64,000 nt of DNA from contig VXAY01006712.1 of the NCBI GenBank assembly GCA_013399855.1, forward strand, positions 894,264 to 958,263, read 5' to 3'. The notes under the pieces are model-generated. The model worked only from the letters and a program-made list of their open reading frames with translations, searched no databases and was not told the origin of the DNA. Position numbers and translations under genes: made by a program. The stretch's first letter is position 1, and each line of letters starts with the position of its first letter. This document shows positions 43,001-58,000 of this stretch, one piece after another. This DNA is from Oxyruncus cristatus (Eukaryota; Chordata; Aves; Passeriformes; Cotingidae).

Positions 43001-46000
43001 AAAGATCAGTAATAAATTACTTCCCCCCACCCCATGTGTTATACAAAGAATTTTTCAGTAAAGAAGAGTATCAAAGAGAAAAACTAAGGATATGTCAACT
43101 GCATAGTCAACAGAAAGATGGCAAGTGGCAAATTCACATAAGATTATATGAGAAGAGATCACAATATCCATCCTGGATCTTAGTAAAGATGCAATTATTT
43201 CAGAATTTTTTTCAAGTTACAAGAGTTTTTATTTACTATTTCCCATAGATTTCAGTAAGTTTTCAAGACAGATCTACTAGAACCACTAAAAATCTAATCT
43301 AAAGACAGAAAATAATCTAATCTGAATGCTCTACATCCTGCAATACATAAGACTGAGTTGCCCTGTACATATTCATCCCAAACAGTGCTCTTAGTAAAAC
43401 ACTGTTGCATAGACACAAATTAAGTAATTGTTATGGCAATTAAAAGTAAAATTAGAGCTAACCCAGAAAGAATGGCTGCATCACCATTAACCACAACTAT
43501 CAGATGCAGTGGCGCCTTCGTGAGAGGAGAACTAAAAGTTAAACTGATTTCCTCAAGTAGCTGTTTTAAGCCATCATGACTGGATCTCTGACTTGTTCAC
43601 ATATAGTAAGGACTATTTCTTCTTTTACAAAGAAACATGTATGCACATCATACCACACAAAACTAAAAGTGTTTATACGTAATAAGTCATAAATATTCCT
43701 TTTATTTCTCTTCCTATCCACAGCATGAAAGTGTTGTCTGGTTAGTCACATTCCTCACATTTTGCCATTTGATCTGGCAGTACAAAACAAAACTACTCAC
43801 TAAAAAAAGCATTTAAGAAATAAAGTAGTGCACCTCATTACTTGAGCTGTTATCCATTACTTAAAATAAAATACACCTTAACAGATGCCTCTTTTCCTCC
43901 CTTAGTCTCTAATGATTTTCTAGCATTTTTGTTCCTTCAAGGAACATACATTTTTAAGTGATAATTACAATGCTTTTGTCTGCTTATCATTTCTTTGGGT
44001 GTCAGCTTACTGGAAAACTGAAAGAAAATAACTTGGAGCCTTCAGCCTAAACTCCCGTTAGTGTCGCAGAGAACCCAACTGAAATACCTTCTGTCAAAAA
44101 TGCCATACTGGTGGTACTGTGCAAAAATCAGACATCAACACAACCCACACTTACTCTCTAAAGTTCCTACTGTGGATTTTTGGAAGACCAGTCGTTAGCT
44201 GCTTTGAAGTCATAGAACCTTCTTTAGATTCCTTGATCTCCGTGTTCTCCAGAAACCCTTCAGTAACTTGCATTACAGGAAGAGCTATCAAGTAAATGAA
44301 GTATTTCAATGAAAAGACAGACCAGAAAGCATTATGAAGAGATTAATCTGTCAAATATATCTGGAGGAGTCACAATTTCAGTATTACAACAGTCTGTGAT
44401 AGTAGGGAAAAGGGTCGAACATTTTTTTTATCTCAACAGTTTTTTTTTCTCATTTCAAATTTCATTATTTGCCAGAGGCATGTGGGAACTCTCATTGCAA
44501 CACACCATAAAAGCCAACAGATGTTACTCAACTACACTTACTATGAACTTTGGCCCACTGTAAAGTCAAGATAAGTCTGAGGTTAATTAGAAAATTCTGA
44601 GGTTACAGCTTTCATTTGGTAGTATTTGGTACAAATTTTCAAAAGTACTAAATGTGCTCACTCTCAAATTTTCAGATATGTACTGTATTACAGCTTCTCT
44701 TGAAAGATACCTGCTTGACTATCCTGTAGAAGTGTTTTGTTTTCAGCAATATTTTCTGCAAACTGGCAAGCATTATCTTCATCTTTTGGTGCCGCTTTCT
44801 GTTCTAACAGGTGCTGTTGCTTTCTTTGTTCTCTTTCTTTCAGAATAATCTAAAAGTATATATCAAACCCAAATCAATTCAAAGTCACAGAGATAACAAA
44901 GCATTACTCTCACCCACGTATTTACATACAGATGATTAGTAAAGGGGTTCATCGTTGGCATTTAAGGCTTACAACTTTGTTTTCTCTATTTGCACATAAA
45001 AAGATGGAAAGATATTTCCTAAATTTACAGATAAAATTTGCCTTGATTACCACTGTAAGGGTGAAGGAAATATTTACTAGGGATAAACTACAAGGGTAGA
45101 ACTAAAGTTAAAAAAATGCACTGTACAGAAGATGTGACAGGAAGCAACGTGAATGGGCAAAGAGAGAAGATACAAGAGAAATCACCAGAGGGGCCTAAAC
45201 CTAGTTCTTGCAGAACCAGCTGAAGTTCTGGCTTGGAAGAGCACAAAAACATCAAACACTGCCTCTGTTTGATCCATTCTTCCCAGTCCTGCAAATAAGT
45301 ATATATTTGCCAAAACAAGTTAATACTTCTTTGCATATCCCCCTGTACCAATGATGTGTGGACACTTTTGTAGTGGCACTTTTCAGCTACCAGTTGATTT
45401 AGGTGAGAAAGTATATTTTTGCTGTTAGCAAGACTACCCTGTTCTCCCCCAAGCCCCTCCACTTTCTGGAACCAAGCAAAGCTAAAACTGAATTCAGGTA
45501 AGTGGACACTGAGATGCAGACCTCCATACAGGAGGGTTTAACAGACTCCCAAAGTAATACTGAACTTACATTACCCCATATTTTTACCATTTAAGGTAAA
45601 AAATATGCTGACCTTTTTAAGAGGTGTTGGTCTCTTTGCTTTAGGTACTTCTCTCTGTTTCCCTTTCTTTACCAAGGGAGCACTGGAGTCCAAAGGGTTA
45701 TGAGGCATCTTTCCTTGGTTTAACCGGTGACTTTTCGTGGCCGTAGCAGGTTCTTTTGAAAGCAGTGGTATGGCACCACCAACTGAGATTGAAAATAAAA
45801 AGTCTGCATCAGATAGCTGTAACAAATACCTAAACTAGAATCCAGCTTCAAGGTTAGGGCTGGTATACACATTTTAAATTTGTTTTGTACTGCTATTAAG
45901 AGTATCTACAGTGTCATGAAAAAGAGTAACTTTAAAAAGATACTCCTCCCAGTAGACTGATATGTCCTTTACTTTTATTATATCCCTAGAATCACAGGCT

Positions 46001-49000
46001 CAGTCCCTGAACTCTCAAAAGCAGAACTTGACAAAACACTGCAGGCCAGGCTACCTTCAACATCATGCCATGCTGGTTTGGTAAACCTTCAGGAATTTCC
46101 ATATTTCACAGTAATGGCATTTCCTCCTCCACAGATTCTGTACTGTGTTAGGATAAATACTGGGCAGCAGTATTACAGATTTTAGATTTGTTTTAAATAA
46201 TCTTGAGCACTTACACATACTATTTGTTACACCTTAAGTTGAGGTTGGATGAAGTTCATTTGCATACAGGTAAAGAGTAATGCAAAGCTACAGCTACGTC
46301 TCTTTTTCTTAACCCACACAGCTCACAGAAGATGTCTACTTTTTTACTTTTTCAGAGGGTTTAGAGCACAGAAGCTTTAAATTACTGCAAAATGACTAAA
46401 CCTGGAGCTTCTAAACCACAGCCTCATACCCTAAAAACTACTTTCCCTCACCATCAGTAGGAATTACCGCATCCTGTGAGAGTACTTTGTCAAACTTCAG
46501 TTACCTGCAGTATAAACCAGTTTACATTAGCAAGTCAGTGAAGAGGGTGACACAAGTATCAGCAGAAGGAGCCTGACATCTTTGTGACTCAGGCAACCTC
46601 TCTGCCCTAAAAAACACCCAAATATTTTGGCAGCTTGTCTTAAGTCATCTTCATTCCACAGTATTTATATGCCGATCCTCCAACGCAACATGCAGTACTA
46701 CCATGAGCAGTTTACTTCATAAAACTGCTACATGGCAACTTTTTTTTTTTGGCTCTGTATAGCAAAGGCAAATTGAGAACAGTGCCAAGAATGTTGTGCA
46801 GCGTAAGTGACCACAATAACTGGAGCTGGATTTGAGGAAATACATAAGCATACATCCTGCAGACACCTGATATTTCCTTGGCTGTGTACATTATCATTTC
46901 AAGTTCACAGTTCTCATGCTCCTGAACTTGATAGCTTTCACAGATATTATTAATCACATGAAGTAGTACGTGGAATTAAAAAAACCCAACCTGTCTGTGG
47001 TCACACTCCTTGCCCTTCTTGTTCGTTGTCCCCCTGTGACTACAGAGGTCAGCACAACACCACTCCACAAACTAAAGTTTTATTTTGGTACACACCAATT
47101 TAATGGGTGCACTGAACATATAAAAAAGTATAAAGCTAACGTAATATCTGCCTTATACTTCCAGGATACAAACATGACACATCAATTTCTCTTCTGCAAC
47201 AGATTCAAACACAGGAAATTCAACACTAGAAAACAGGTATTTTGACCCATACCTTTGTGCTCCACCATCTATCTACTCATCAATCCACACACTGTATCAT
47301 TTTATTGAAAAAACCCTGGTTATTAGCACCTCTGCAGCACTGAGTTACTCAAGTGGACCAAAAAAAAAAAAATCAACTGCAAAAAAAATATTTAAAAAGC
47401 ATATTAAAAGTTCTTTCACCTAATGAAGGAAAATCTCATCAATACTTGATGTTTTGAGCTTCTTAATGTGACAGCTTTTAAATAAGTATTACAAGATGAA
47501 GTCTCTTGTGATTAGGTCTTTTCTGAAATAATTTCTAAAAGAATGCTTTGCTGCAGTCAGGAGAGAAATTTCATCACCGTCAAATTCTAGCAAACATCAT
47601 GGTTCCTTTTGAGAAATACACTACACCAGCATCGCCAAGGTTAGATTTGAACCTATAATGAAGAAGACGGGGCTATTTGTTTCTGCTTCCTGATTATGCA
47701 CCCAGAAGGACTGAAAGGTTCTCTCCATTACCAAAACCTAGCATTATGATAACGTAAATTACTTCACGGTTATCAGGTATGTCAGAACATACTTTGGCTT
47801 GGGCTGCCTGACTCCCATGTAACACTCCCTGTGCTTGCAAAGGAGCTTTTTCACTCAAGTTACAGCTCTAGGATTTCTAGGATTGCAGATTAAAAACGCC
47901 TTTGTTATTGTGCAGCCCTTTCCTGCAGGTTCAATCACAACAGTAACACACAGACAGAGCAAAACCCTCCACCAACATTAGTTTTCCTGTCAAAGCAACA
48001 TTTCAGTCATGTTTCATATTTATACAAGGTATTCTTCTATAAATCTCTGTCCTGAAAATTTTTCTTTTCACAAGTCTTCCTCCAAACAATTCAGATTGAC
48101 ATGCTTTTTTAATTTTTTTTTTTTTTTTAAGAACCTTCATTTTCTCTTGTATCTGGTGAACTCTGCTCCTGCCTGGATATTGAGAGATTATTTCAGATCA
48201 GAAATCAGACTACATTTAATGTCTGAATACTTAAAAAACAACAAGAAATTTCCAGTAACCAATACCTGAAAACACCACAGGTTTAGAAGACTGTTTCAAC
48301 TTCTCTGTTTGCTGTTTCTGCTCCAAGACTGCCAGCATGCCACCCAAATCCAACTGCACAGGAATTTGACTCTTCTTTCCACTGCTCCTGGATGCCTCCT
48401 AAACGAGTTCAGTATCAATTAGTAATGCTCTCCATTTCAGAATGCAAAGACTATTATGTTGTATGGTGTATATACACTCTAACATCTTTCTCCACAATGC
48501 TTTTGATTTTTAACATGATTCAGTCTTTCAATACACATCGACTTCAATGTCAAAAATATAAAAAACCAGAAACATTTCAATTAACTTTTGAATAGCTACT
48601 GCAACAAAGCATAGAAGTATAAAGTCTTCAATAAAAGAGGTGTTTTATGTCAGGCTCCCACTTTGGTCAGACTGCCATCTATCTCTGAAAAAGATAAAAG
48701 GCTTATCAGAATTTAGAGTTTTGTTGAAGTACAGAAAAACTACTCTGAGTCTTCCAGGGTATGTGATTGCAACATAAATAAATCATTATTTTCAATATCT
48801 TATTAAAGAGAGAGGTCATTATCTTCGCATCACCTGCTAATAAGCACAGATCTGTCTGCCTTGAAGAGAAGGCAAAAGCTGTGTTTCATATTTAATGATT
48901 CAGAAAATACAAAGGTTACAAATAAACAGTCTAGCAAAGACTGCAAAAGAGTAAACTACCACAGCAAAATATGCTAGAGGGAGTGACTATCAGACATTGC

Positions 49001-52000
49001 ACCTTCAGAAGTCTTATCCTGGAGGATCAATTTGTTATAATTTCTGTTACAACAAGGCTACAGAATATGACCTTCTAAGTCTTAATCTGGGATCTCACCT
49101 CGCATCAGAGCTGTGCCAGAACCTACTCACCAATATGGAACTACTTACTGGCCTCATTGTTACTCCCTATTTCTCCTCCTTTTCCCAAGATAATGGGATC
49201 TCCTTGCCTCCTTGTCTTAATCTGTCAGAACCTCTTTTAATAGGTTCCCAGCTCCTTAAGACAATCAGTTTGGACTGGAATTGATGGCACAATCAAATAA
49301 GGCAGGTGAAAGAAAAATTCCTGATATGTGGAAAACTCACAGACATTAATGAAAGGTTTGTATTCTTCCCTAAACTCTGGATCACAAACTGGGCATTAGC
49401 AATTACTACCACTAAGTGCTTCTGATCAAGAAAACCTCATCACTCATCTCAAAGTATGAATACAATCCCAGATGAGCTTGGACTTAGTCTTATATTTAAG
49501 TAGGTTAATTTCCTTTGTCATTTTGAGTTGTAAACTTTTTTCCAAACATGAATTCATTTACCTGCATTTTCTTTCTTTCTAACACAGAAGATGAAGCTTG
49601 CTTCCCTGACAGTCCATCCACCTTGGGAGTTTCATCCACTGAGGGAGACTGAGTATCAAAAGGCTCTTCAGGGATATGGATCTTTGAATTTAGAGACAAA
49701 AGTTGACAGGGAGGAAGAGAAAATATTTAAAAACACATTTAAAGACACATGGAAAAGGGTGAAGATGATATTAAATTCCAAAGGAACAAAGGCAGTGGGA
49801 CTGAGTGCACCCTCAGCAAGCCTGTGAAGGACACCAAGCTGAGCAGAACACTCCAGGGAAGAGATGACATCCAGAATGACCTTGACATGCTTGAGGAGTG
49901 TGCCTCATGAAGTTCAACAAAGTCAAGTGCAAGGGGCTGCACTGGGTCAGGGCAACCCCTGGTATCAGTATAGGCTAGGGGATAAAGGGATTGAGAGCAG
50001 CCCTGCTGGTAGGTGAGAGGCTGGACATGACCCAGCAACGTGCACTCGCAGCCCAGAAAGCCAATTGTGTCCTGGGCTGTGTACCAGAAGCGTGGGCAGC
50101 AGATTGAGAGAACTAAGTCTCTTCCCCTACTCTGATCTTGTGTGTCCCTACTGTGTCCAGTTCTGAGGTCCCCAGCACAAGAAAGACATGAACCTGCTAG
50201 AACAGGTCCAGAGGAGGGCCTCAGAAATGGTCAGAGGGCTGGAACACCTCTCCTGCCTTAAAACCTGGAGAGAGATAGGGTTGTTCAGCCCAGAAAAGGG
50301 AAGACCCTATGTGGCCTTCTAGAAATGTGATCATTCATCAGCCACCATGCTACTTAATCACACTCATATTCCCCCCCCCCCCCCGATTTGGAAGAAAAAA
50401 TTAGCAATGCAGCTACATCTTCGAGTATTTGTTACAGAAGTATGAATGGCCTAATGACCACATGTCTCTACAGTAAGCTTTGAGAGGGTACATCCCACTT
50501 ATGTCTATAAAGCTAAGGGGTTGCTTTCATCCGAGGTACACTTCTGTACAGCACGTTTTTTATAGCAAATCTTTTTTTAGCAATTACTGTGCCTTTTGCT
50601 GCTCACTCATCCCTGTAAATGCAATTTACTGCCTCAAACAAAGCAAACAATGTGGTCTGGGGTTTTTTTAAAACCACTAATAATCACAGGGAAACAAAGC
50701 CAAGGACAACAATTTTTAGCAGCAAAACTAATTGCAAAGAAACAAAAACTTGGAATTTCACCTTTATTATTTATGTTATTTGCTTGGCAGGAAAAGTTGT
50801 ATTTTCAATCCTTGTGGTTTACATTTATGATTCATTCCCCTATTGAATGAATTTCCAAATTCTTGGGATGTATTTCACTCATGTGAAAAAAAACCCCACA
50901 AACAAACACCTTGGATTCATAATTGACATTTGATTCACATAATGGTGCAAGATTACTTACTTCAGACTGCTTTCTGACTGCAGGAGTAAAGAATGATTTC
51001 TGAGATCCTACCCTGTTTCTCCTATCAGAAGCAGCTCTCAGATCAGGAAACTCCTCAACATCCTAAACAAATCAATCAAAAGATGATTTTGTAAGATAAC
51101 AACCAAGCCCATATTTTCAAACCTGATTTTTCTACATTCAAATTATTTTCTCCCTGCTTATCAAACACTCATCATTGTCTGTTTCATGCTACAAAAAGTC
51201 AGAAGCCAAGCTGTAGTGCCACCAACTATGATAAGTCTTCTGTGGTTATCTTGGTTAAGTCTTCAGTGAAGCAGCTAATTCAGGGCTAAAAGAGCTTATA
51301 AGAGAAATGCTCCCAACAGCAGCTTGTTATTGCTATCAGCTGATACAAACAATTAGAGGTAAATGACTCCTAAAGGAGTGTTCTTCAAGTTATTTAACAG
51401 CCTTACAAACAAATTCCCTCTTCTTCCAGTACAGCTTCCAGCTGTGCAAGTCTGCCTTAAACATGTGAGTGGTGAAGAACAAAAAGGGTAGTATGTAACA
51501 GAGTAGTACAGCATGGAAATAAACATGTAAGTCACTCAAATTATTACGGTGGCTTACACAGAAGAGTAAGTTTTATTAGCAGAGAATACATTAGCAGAAT
51601 CTGGATTAACCAAGTGCAGACAGGCTGGAGCTTGCTCTACACTGGTCACCTTATATCCACTATCTCAGTCACAATGATCCTGATCCACCAGTTTTGTTTT
51701 CATTCAATTGCTCCTCCTCCCATTTTCTGAAAGGCCTTTTTAGCTGTGGTACAATATTACTGAACACACCAACACCTTCTCTGCCTGAAAGGCTTCACTT
51801 GAACACCCCAAGCTAGGAAGCTTCAGCACAAGGACTGACACACCTCAACCAATGAAATGGTTTTAAAGAAGCTTGGAAGTAAGCCAAAAGGGAACTGCAA
51901 GAAAAATATTTCACAATCACACTGTTCCAGCTTAGGGACATCTGCAACCTCATATAATACCTTCAGATTTAAATAGCCCCCACTAGAATAAATTTTTACT

Positions 52001-55000
52001 TCACTCTGTCCAATAGATTCTTAAATGCAAATCAACTACTGGCATTTGCAACACCCTGTAGCAAAATGAATAATTAAAATCTAGCACCTGGTGAGACATT
52101 ACACCTCCCTATATTTGCTCTTAACTCATCACCTGTAAGAACCAGAGGACATCAAACAGAATTAGAAGAAAGGCCAAAAAGCCTTTTTATTTTCTTGTCA
52201 TTATAAGATTCCCATTTAGCCATCTATTTAACATACTGAGAAGTCCTTGTTTATTCAGTCTTGCCTCCCACAGAAATTCCTTCATACCTTTGATTCTTTT
52301 TGGAACCCTTTGTCTATCTTTTTTTAGTTCAAATGTGTATTTTTTAAGGAGTAAGAGGAACATCAGAAAACAAAATCCACACTATATTTAGATCAGACAT
52401 GCCCTGAAAATGTGTACTGCCATAATCCATTTTCCTTTTTATTTCCTAATAATTCCCAGCACTGTTTGCATGTTTGACCACTACTACTAGCAGTACCCTG
52501 ATTATCAACAGCAGCTTCAACATTTTATTCTTCAAGGAAAGTATCTAACTCAGGGCCTACCACTGCGTATAAAAAACCAGGATGACCTTTCCTCAAGTGT
52601 GTCCATTTATGTTCATTACCAGTGTCTATAAATGACTGACTTACTAGTGTAAACAATCCCACATATTGCTCTGGTGACTTGCTCCTCATAGCAGAACCTT
52701 CTCAGACCTCCTGGGTGCCCAGAAGCTCCATGTGTATGATCCTTTCATGTTTTACTAGTTCAAGAGCATCATTCAAGCATCTCACCCGCTTTTCAAACTG
52801 ATGAGGAGACAAGCATTGCCAGCAAACCAGGAGGGTCTGAAAACTTTCCCCCACTGCCACAACACGGATTTCAGTGCAATGTGTGCGTCCTGTTCCATGA
52901 TTCTATGCCATTTTTTTCCCATTTTGTCTTCAATAGTCCCATTATCCTCCAACTATTTTCCATGACTTCTGCCGTTCACAGGTCAGGCGGTGTGTGGCAG
53001 CATAGAGCAAAAATAAGAAAGAACCTGCTGATCTTTGATTCTAATGCTAATTCTCTAACAAAGAGGTCAATTAACAGTCAATTCTTGTGCCATTCCAGGA
53101 CAAGGAACCTCACAAGGAAGCTGTGTAGACACAGTTCTGTTTCACGTGCCAAGTGAAAACATACAGAGCAGAAGCCAGCCAGGAAGGCTTCTTTATGCTG
53201 TCATTTCATGCTGTACAATATTAGGCCTTCAATAAAGCATTGTTAAACCACAAACCATACAACAATTCCGTAACATGGGAGAGTCTAATGTTTTTGCAAT
53301 ACTGATACACAAAAGTATCAAAATACTAATATGCATATTACAGTGCCAAGTGAAAACATACAGAGCAGAAGCCAGCCAGGAAGGCTTCTTTATGCTGTCA
53401 TTTCATGCTGTACAATATTAGGCCTTCAATAAAGCATTGTTAAACCACAAACCATACAACAATTCCGTAACATGGGAGAGTCTAATGTTTTTGCAATACT
53501 GATACACAAAAGTATCAAAATACTAATATGCATATTACAGCTATATGAATTTGGAAAGCAACTCGAATCAGTAGCCAGAAATGTAAGCAGTATCAGCTGT
53601 GTTACACAGAAATTGCTTCCAGATGTGAGAGAGTCACAACTGTAATACTGCTACCACATTCTTTAAAACTGTGGCACACTGTGGGACTCAGCATGCTCCC
53701 CAACCCCTGCGCAAGAGTTGCTTCAGAATACTTCTAATTTAGGAAATTTGACTTTTGTTGTCTGTTACACATCACTCCAAATTTGCCAACTCTCCTCTGC
53801 ACTCCTGTGTGCTCACTAAATATGTGGCCACTGAAAAAGTACATCAGCTTCCTACCAGTAACCTCTGACAAACATCACAACTGAAAAAAACCTGTACCAA
53901 TATCCTCTACAAACAGGTTTCAAACTTAAATTTGTGCAAAGCTGTATATCATCTTGTCTTCTAATACACTCACACACTTAAAAGAACAGTAATAAAAACC
54001 TTTTCACTGTACCTCAATCTTCGGTGGTTCCTGTATTGTAGTAGATTCACTCTGAGGTCTCTCTACATCAGTGGATGACTTTGCTCTCTTCTTCTTTTTC
54101 TTCTTTTTTTTCTTCTTTTCTGAACCTTCTTCAGGCTCAGTTTCACTAGCATCATTTTTTGTTTCTGACTGCTGAAAAAAACAGTCATGAGGCATGACCT
54201 TTAGAAATTAATTTTTTTTCAGTATCACCTACCAAAATAAATGCAAGTGACTATACTTACACAATAAAAGAGTATTTTAATCACTACAGGCTAGGAAATT
54301 AAGTGGACAAAGAAAATTCAAGATCTCTTAGAAATTCAGAGGTACTGCAAGAATTCCTCATTTAAAGCACATTGCATGGTTATCAGAACACACTGAGACT
54401 ACGGAGATTTCATTAGGAAATATCAAGCCAAGTAAGGCAAGAGTTCCATGTTTCATGTCTCTATCTGAGGTCAGGAATTTGAAAAAAATACAGACTAAAA
54501 GCTGAAAGTTCTTGTTCAGTAGCACTGTCTTTTTGACATTTTGTGATTCTTTTCCACTACAAAAAAAAATTCTAATAAGAACAAAGTGCCTTCATACTAT
54601 CTCTTAAAAGCTACATTAAAAGTGGACAATGTACAGAGCCTAGGGGAAAAAATGCCATTAAGGAGACCCAATTCCCGTTACAGAAATAAGTTGAGAGCAG
54701 AGAATTCTCAAGTACCTTTGGCTCACTATCCTCCTTCCCTTTGCCTCTGGAAAGACCTTCATATGCTGGTGATGAAATAATTTTCTTTGGGGGCTGTGAA
54801 AGTACCCCGGCCCAAGACACACGTGGCTGAGCAGAGCCATCTGCTGGTGCTTCAGGAAATGCCATTGGGAAAAAAAATGACACACAAAGACATCTCAAAA
54901 ATATTTCTCAAATATTCAAAGCAAAAAGGACCATTAATGAATTAATCAAGGCCTGGCAAATACAGCAGAGCCATATTCTTCCTCAGGAAAGACTGAAACA

Positions 55001-58000
55001 TGACACTCACACATTTTATTTCTCCAGAAAGCTTTCCTGAATTGCAACTAATCCATATACTTTCTAATGCTATATGCAGAATCACAATTAAATAATATTT
55101 GGAAGTCTATCATACTAACTATACTTCCTCATGTGTTTCAGCGTACAAGAATGTAACCCACTACCAACTCGGAGATACCAATGCTTTGAAAGAACTCAGA
55201 CAAAACCAATTCTGTAAATATTCCTAACACACGACAAATACAGAACACAACCTAAATTGTTCTTATTCTTAAGAAAAACTTCCACTGAGCAATTAAATAG
55301 CTTAATGAGTTTAGCTGGTAAGGTTTTGGTGGCAGGGGGAGGCTGCAGGGAGCCTCTCTGAGGAGATGGACACCAGCCACAGATAGCTCCAAAACAGGCC
55401 CACTGCCAACCCCAGCAGAGCCCATCAGCCATGCTGGTGGTGCCTGTGTGAGAACATGTTTAAGAATGAGTAAAAAACACTGTGCAGGAGTTGGGAGAGA
55501 GAACAAGGTAAGAAAAACTGCAAGAGCAGCAACCGTGCAGACAGCAAGGTCAGTGGAGCAGGAGGGAGAGGAGGTGCCCCAGATGCTGAAGCAGAGATTC
55601 CCCTGCAGCCTGTGGTGCAGATCACAGAGAGGCAGCTGTGTTCCTGCAGAGGAAGAAGTGGCAGAGAGTGGGCCCTGTGTCCCCCTGTCACTCGGTGTTA
55701 GGAAGAAGAAAGGGTGAGGAAAAAGTGGTTTTAGTTTTGTTTTTGCTTCTCACCATCTGACCCTCTTTTTAATTGGTAATAAATTAATCTTTACCAAGTA
55801 GAGTCTGCTTCGCTTGTGATGAGTGTCTGGCAAGCAACCTCCCTGCCCTTATCTTGGCCCACAAGCTTTTTTATCTTATCTTCTTCTCTCATCCTGTCCA
55901 GGAGCGAGAGTCAGAGAGCAGCTGGGTGGGAGTCTGCCTGCCTGCCAAGGTCAACCTACCAGAAACTGCTGCTTTATTCTCAGGGACAGGACAATTCTCA
56001 GGAATTATGAATAGTATGTGACCAAAACAAAAATCTAGAGAGAAGCACTTAACACAATTCAATACTTAATGCAACTGATGCCTCCGAGACAGAGTGTTGA
56101 TGAACAGAACTTTCTTCACACAATTCTGCTGGGAGCAGAGAGCCTGGAAAGTTGCCCAGCAGAAAAGGATCTGGCGGTGCTGGTCAACAGTGGTTAAACA
56201 TGAGCCAGCAGTGTGTCCAGGTGGCCAAGAAGGCCAATGACATCCTGGCTTGTGTCAGCAATAGTGTGGCAGCAGGACCAGGGCAGTGATTGTCCCTCTG
56301 TACTCAGCGCTGGTAAGGCCACAGCTCAAGTGCTGTGTCTAGTTCTGGGCCCCTCAGTTCAGGAAGGATAGTGAAGGTGTTTGAGCATGTCCAGAGAAGG
56401 ACAACAGAGCTGGAGAAGGGTCTGGAGCACAAGCCTTGAGAGGAAGCTGGGGTTGTTTACCCTGGAGCGGAGGAGGCTCGGCAGGGACTCTACCACTCTC
56501 TGCACCTGAAAGGAGGTTGTAGACAGGTGGGCTCTGCCTCTTCTCCCATGTAAAAAGCAATATGACAAGGGGAAACAGCCTCGAGTTGCACCAAGGCAAT
56601 TTTATATTGGATATTAGGAAAAATTTCTTCACCAAAAGGGTTATCAAGCACCAGAAGAGTCACCATTCATGGAAGTATTTAAAACACGTGGAAACTTTGC
56701 ACTTGGGGACATGGCAGTATTAGGGTCATGGTCTCTTCCAAACTAAATAATTCTACAATTCTATAATCCCAGCTGATAAAATCTATGAGCAACACTGAGC
56801 AGTAAGTGGTCCGTCTTTTTTGAAAGAAAGTTATACAGCATAATCTGTTTGGGCTTTTTTTTTCTGCTGTAATGAACTTGTTCTTTAATTCTTTTTTTTT
56901 TTTTACTTCACACATCCACAGCTCCTCAGAACACTTTAGTTTTCCAAACTGATGAGATGCAAGCAGTAAAAAATACAGGAAAATAATTTTGCGTTTGGAG
57001 CACTTACCTCTACCATCAAATGAAGAAGGAATTAAATTGGCTCCTGTTTCATCTGAAGTTCTTGATGAAGCTTTCCTTTCTGCAGAAGTATCTTCCTGTA
57101 AAACAGAAAGTCAGGTATCATTAAAGTAAGATTAAAATCACTAACTTAAACAGAGCTAAACACAAAAAAGCCCCCACCATAAACTAAAAAATCCTCAACC
57201 CATCCACAGGCAAAGGTGTAGGAAATTTTGTAGCCTTTCGTTGACTTTCTTCATGGAACCATCATTTCAACCCTACAGCATTACAAAATATAAGCAGATG
57301 TCTCTTAACTAGTGTGAAGAGATGCCTTCTTGCATTTTACAAAAGTATTCAAACATGATCTAATAGTAAACAATAAAATATTTTAATGTTTTTAGCATAC
57401 TTGAAACAAAGTCCATCATCAAACTCAACTAAGTTACAAAAAAGGAAGGTTAAGGGATATCAAAAAGGTCTTTTTTCCATCACAGGCAGTTTTCTACTCA
57501 GAGGCACTGGAAATATTCTTTTTGGATCCTTCAAAATTATTGATTTTTTATCACTGCTGTAAACTCTGATTCAGTGTATGTATGACATACTGTTGAATAC
57601 ATCAGTATTTTATTGACTAACAAACAATGAAGCAAGGAAATCAAGAAGAACCAAGTTAAATCCTTACATCTCAACAATGTTTTTTCTCCTTCTGGAATTC
57701 GGTTTCTTATTTTTATCCTTTAGCACAAAGCAATTAAGGACAACAATGCTGATTTATTTTTTTTTTTCTTAAATCTGTTACTTATTGGGTAAGTAAGTGA
57801 CTGCTTACCTATTATTTCCAGGTGAAAGAGAAAACAATAAGCTGCTAAGAAAGTTCAGGAATATATGTGGTCTGTGCAGGCAACCTAGAAGTCTAGACTA
57901 CAGCAGGACCAATCTACATGCTAATGGTACCTGGCTTTCCTCTATTCTACTGGCAGCACAGACAAGGAAAGAACAGTAAGAAAGGGTGAGAGACAGCAAG

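Noticed and set aside
49739..50038. 99-codon minus-strand frame
   Set aside because: Antisense of a CR1 fragment.
56354..56647. 97-codon minus-strand frame
   Set aside because: Lies antisense within the CR1 element, so it is not a gene.
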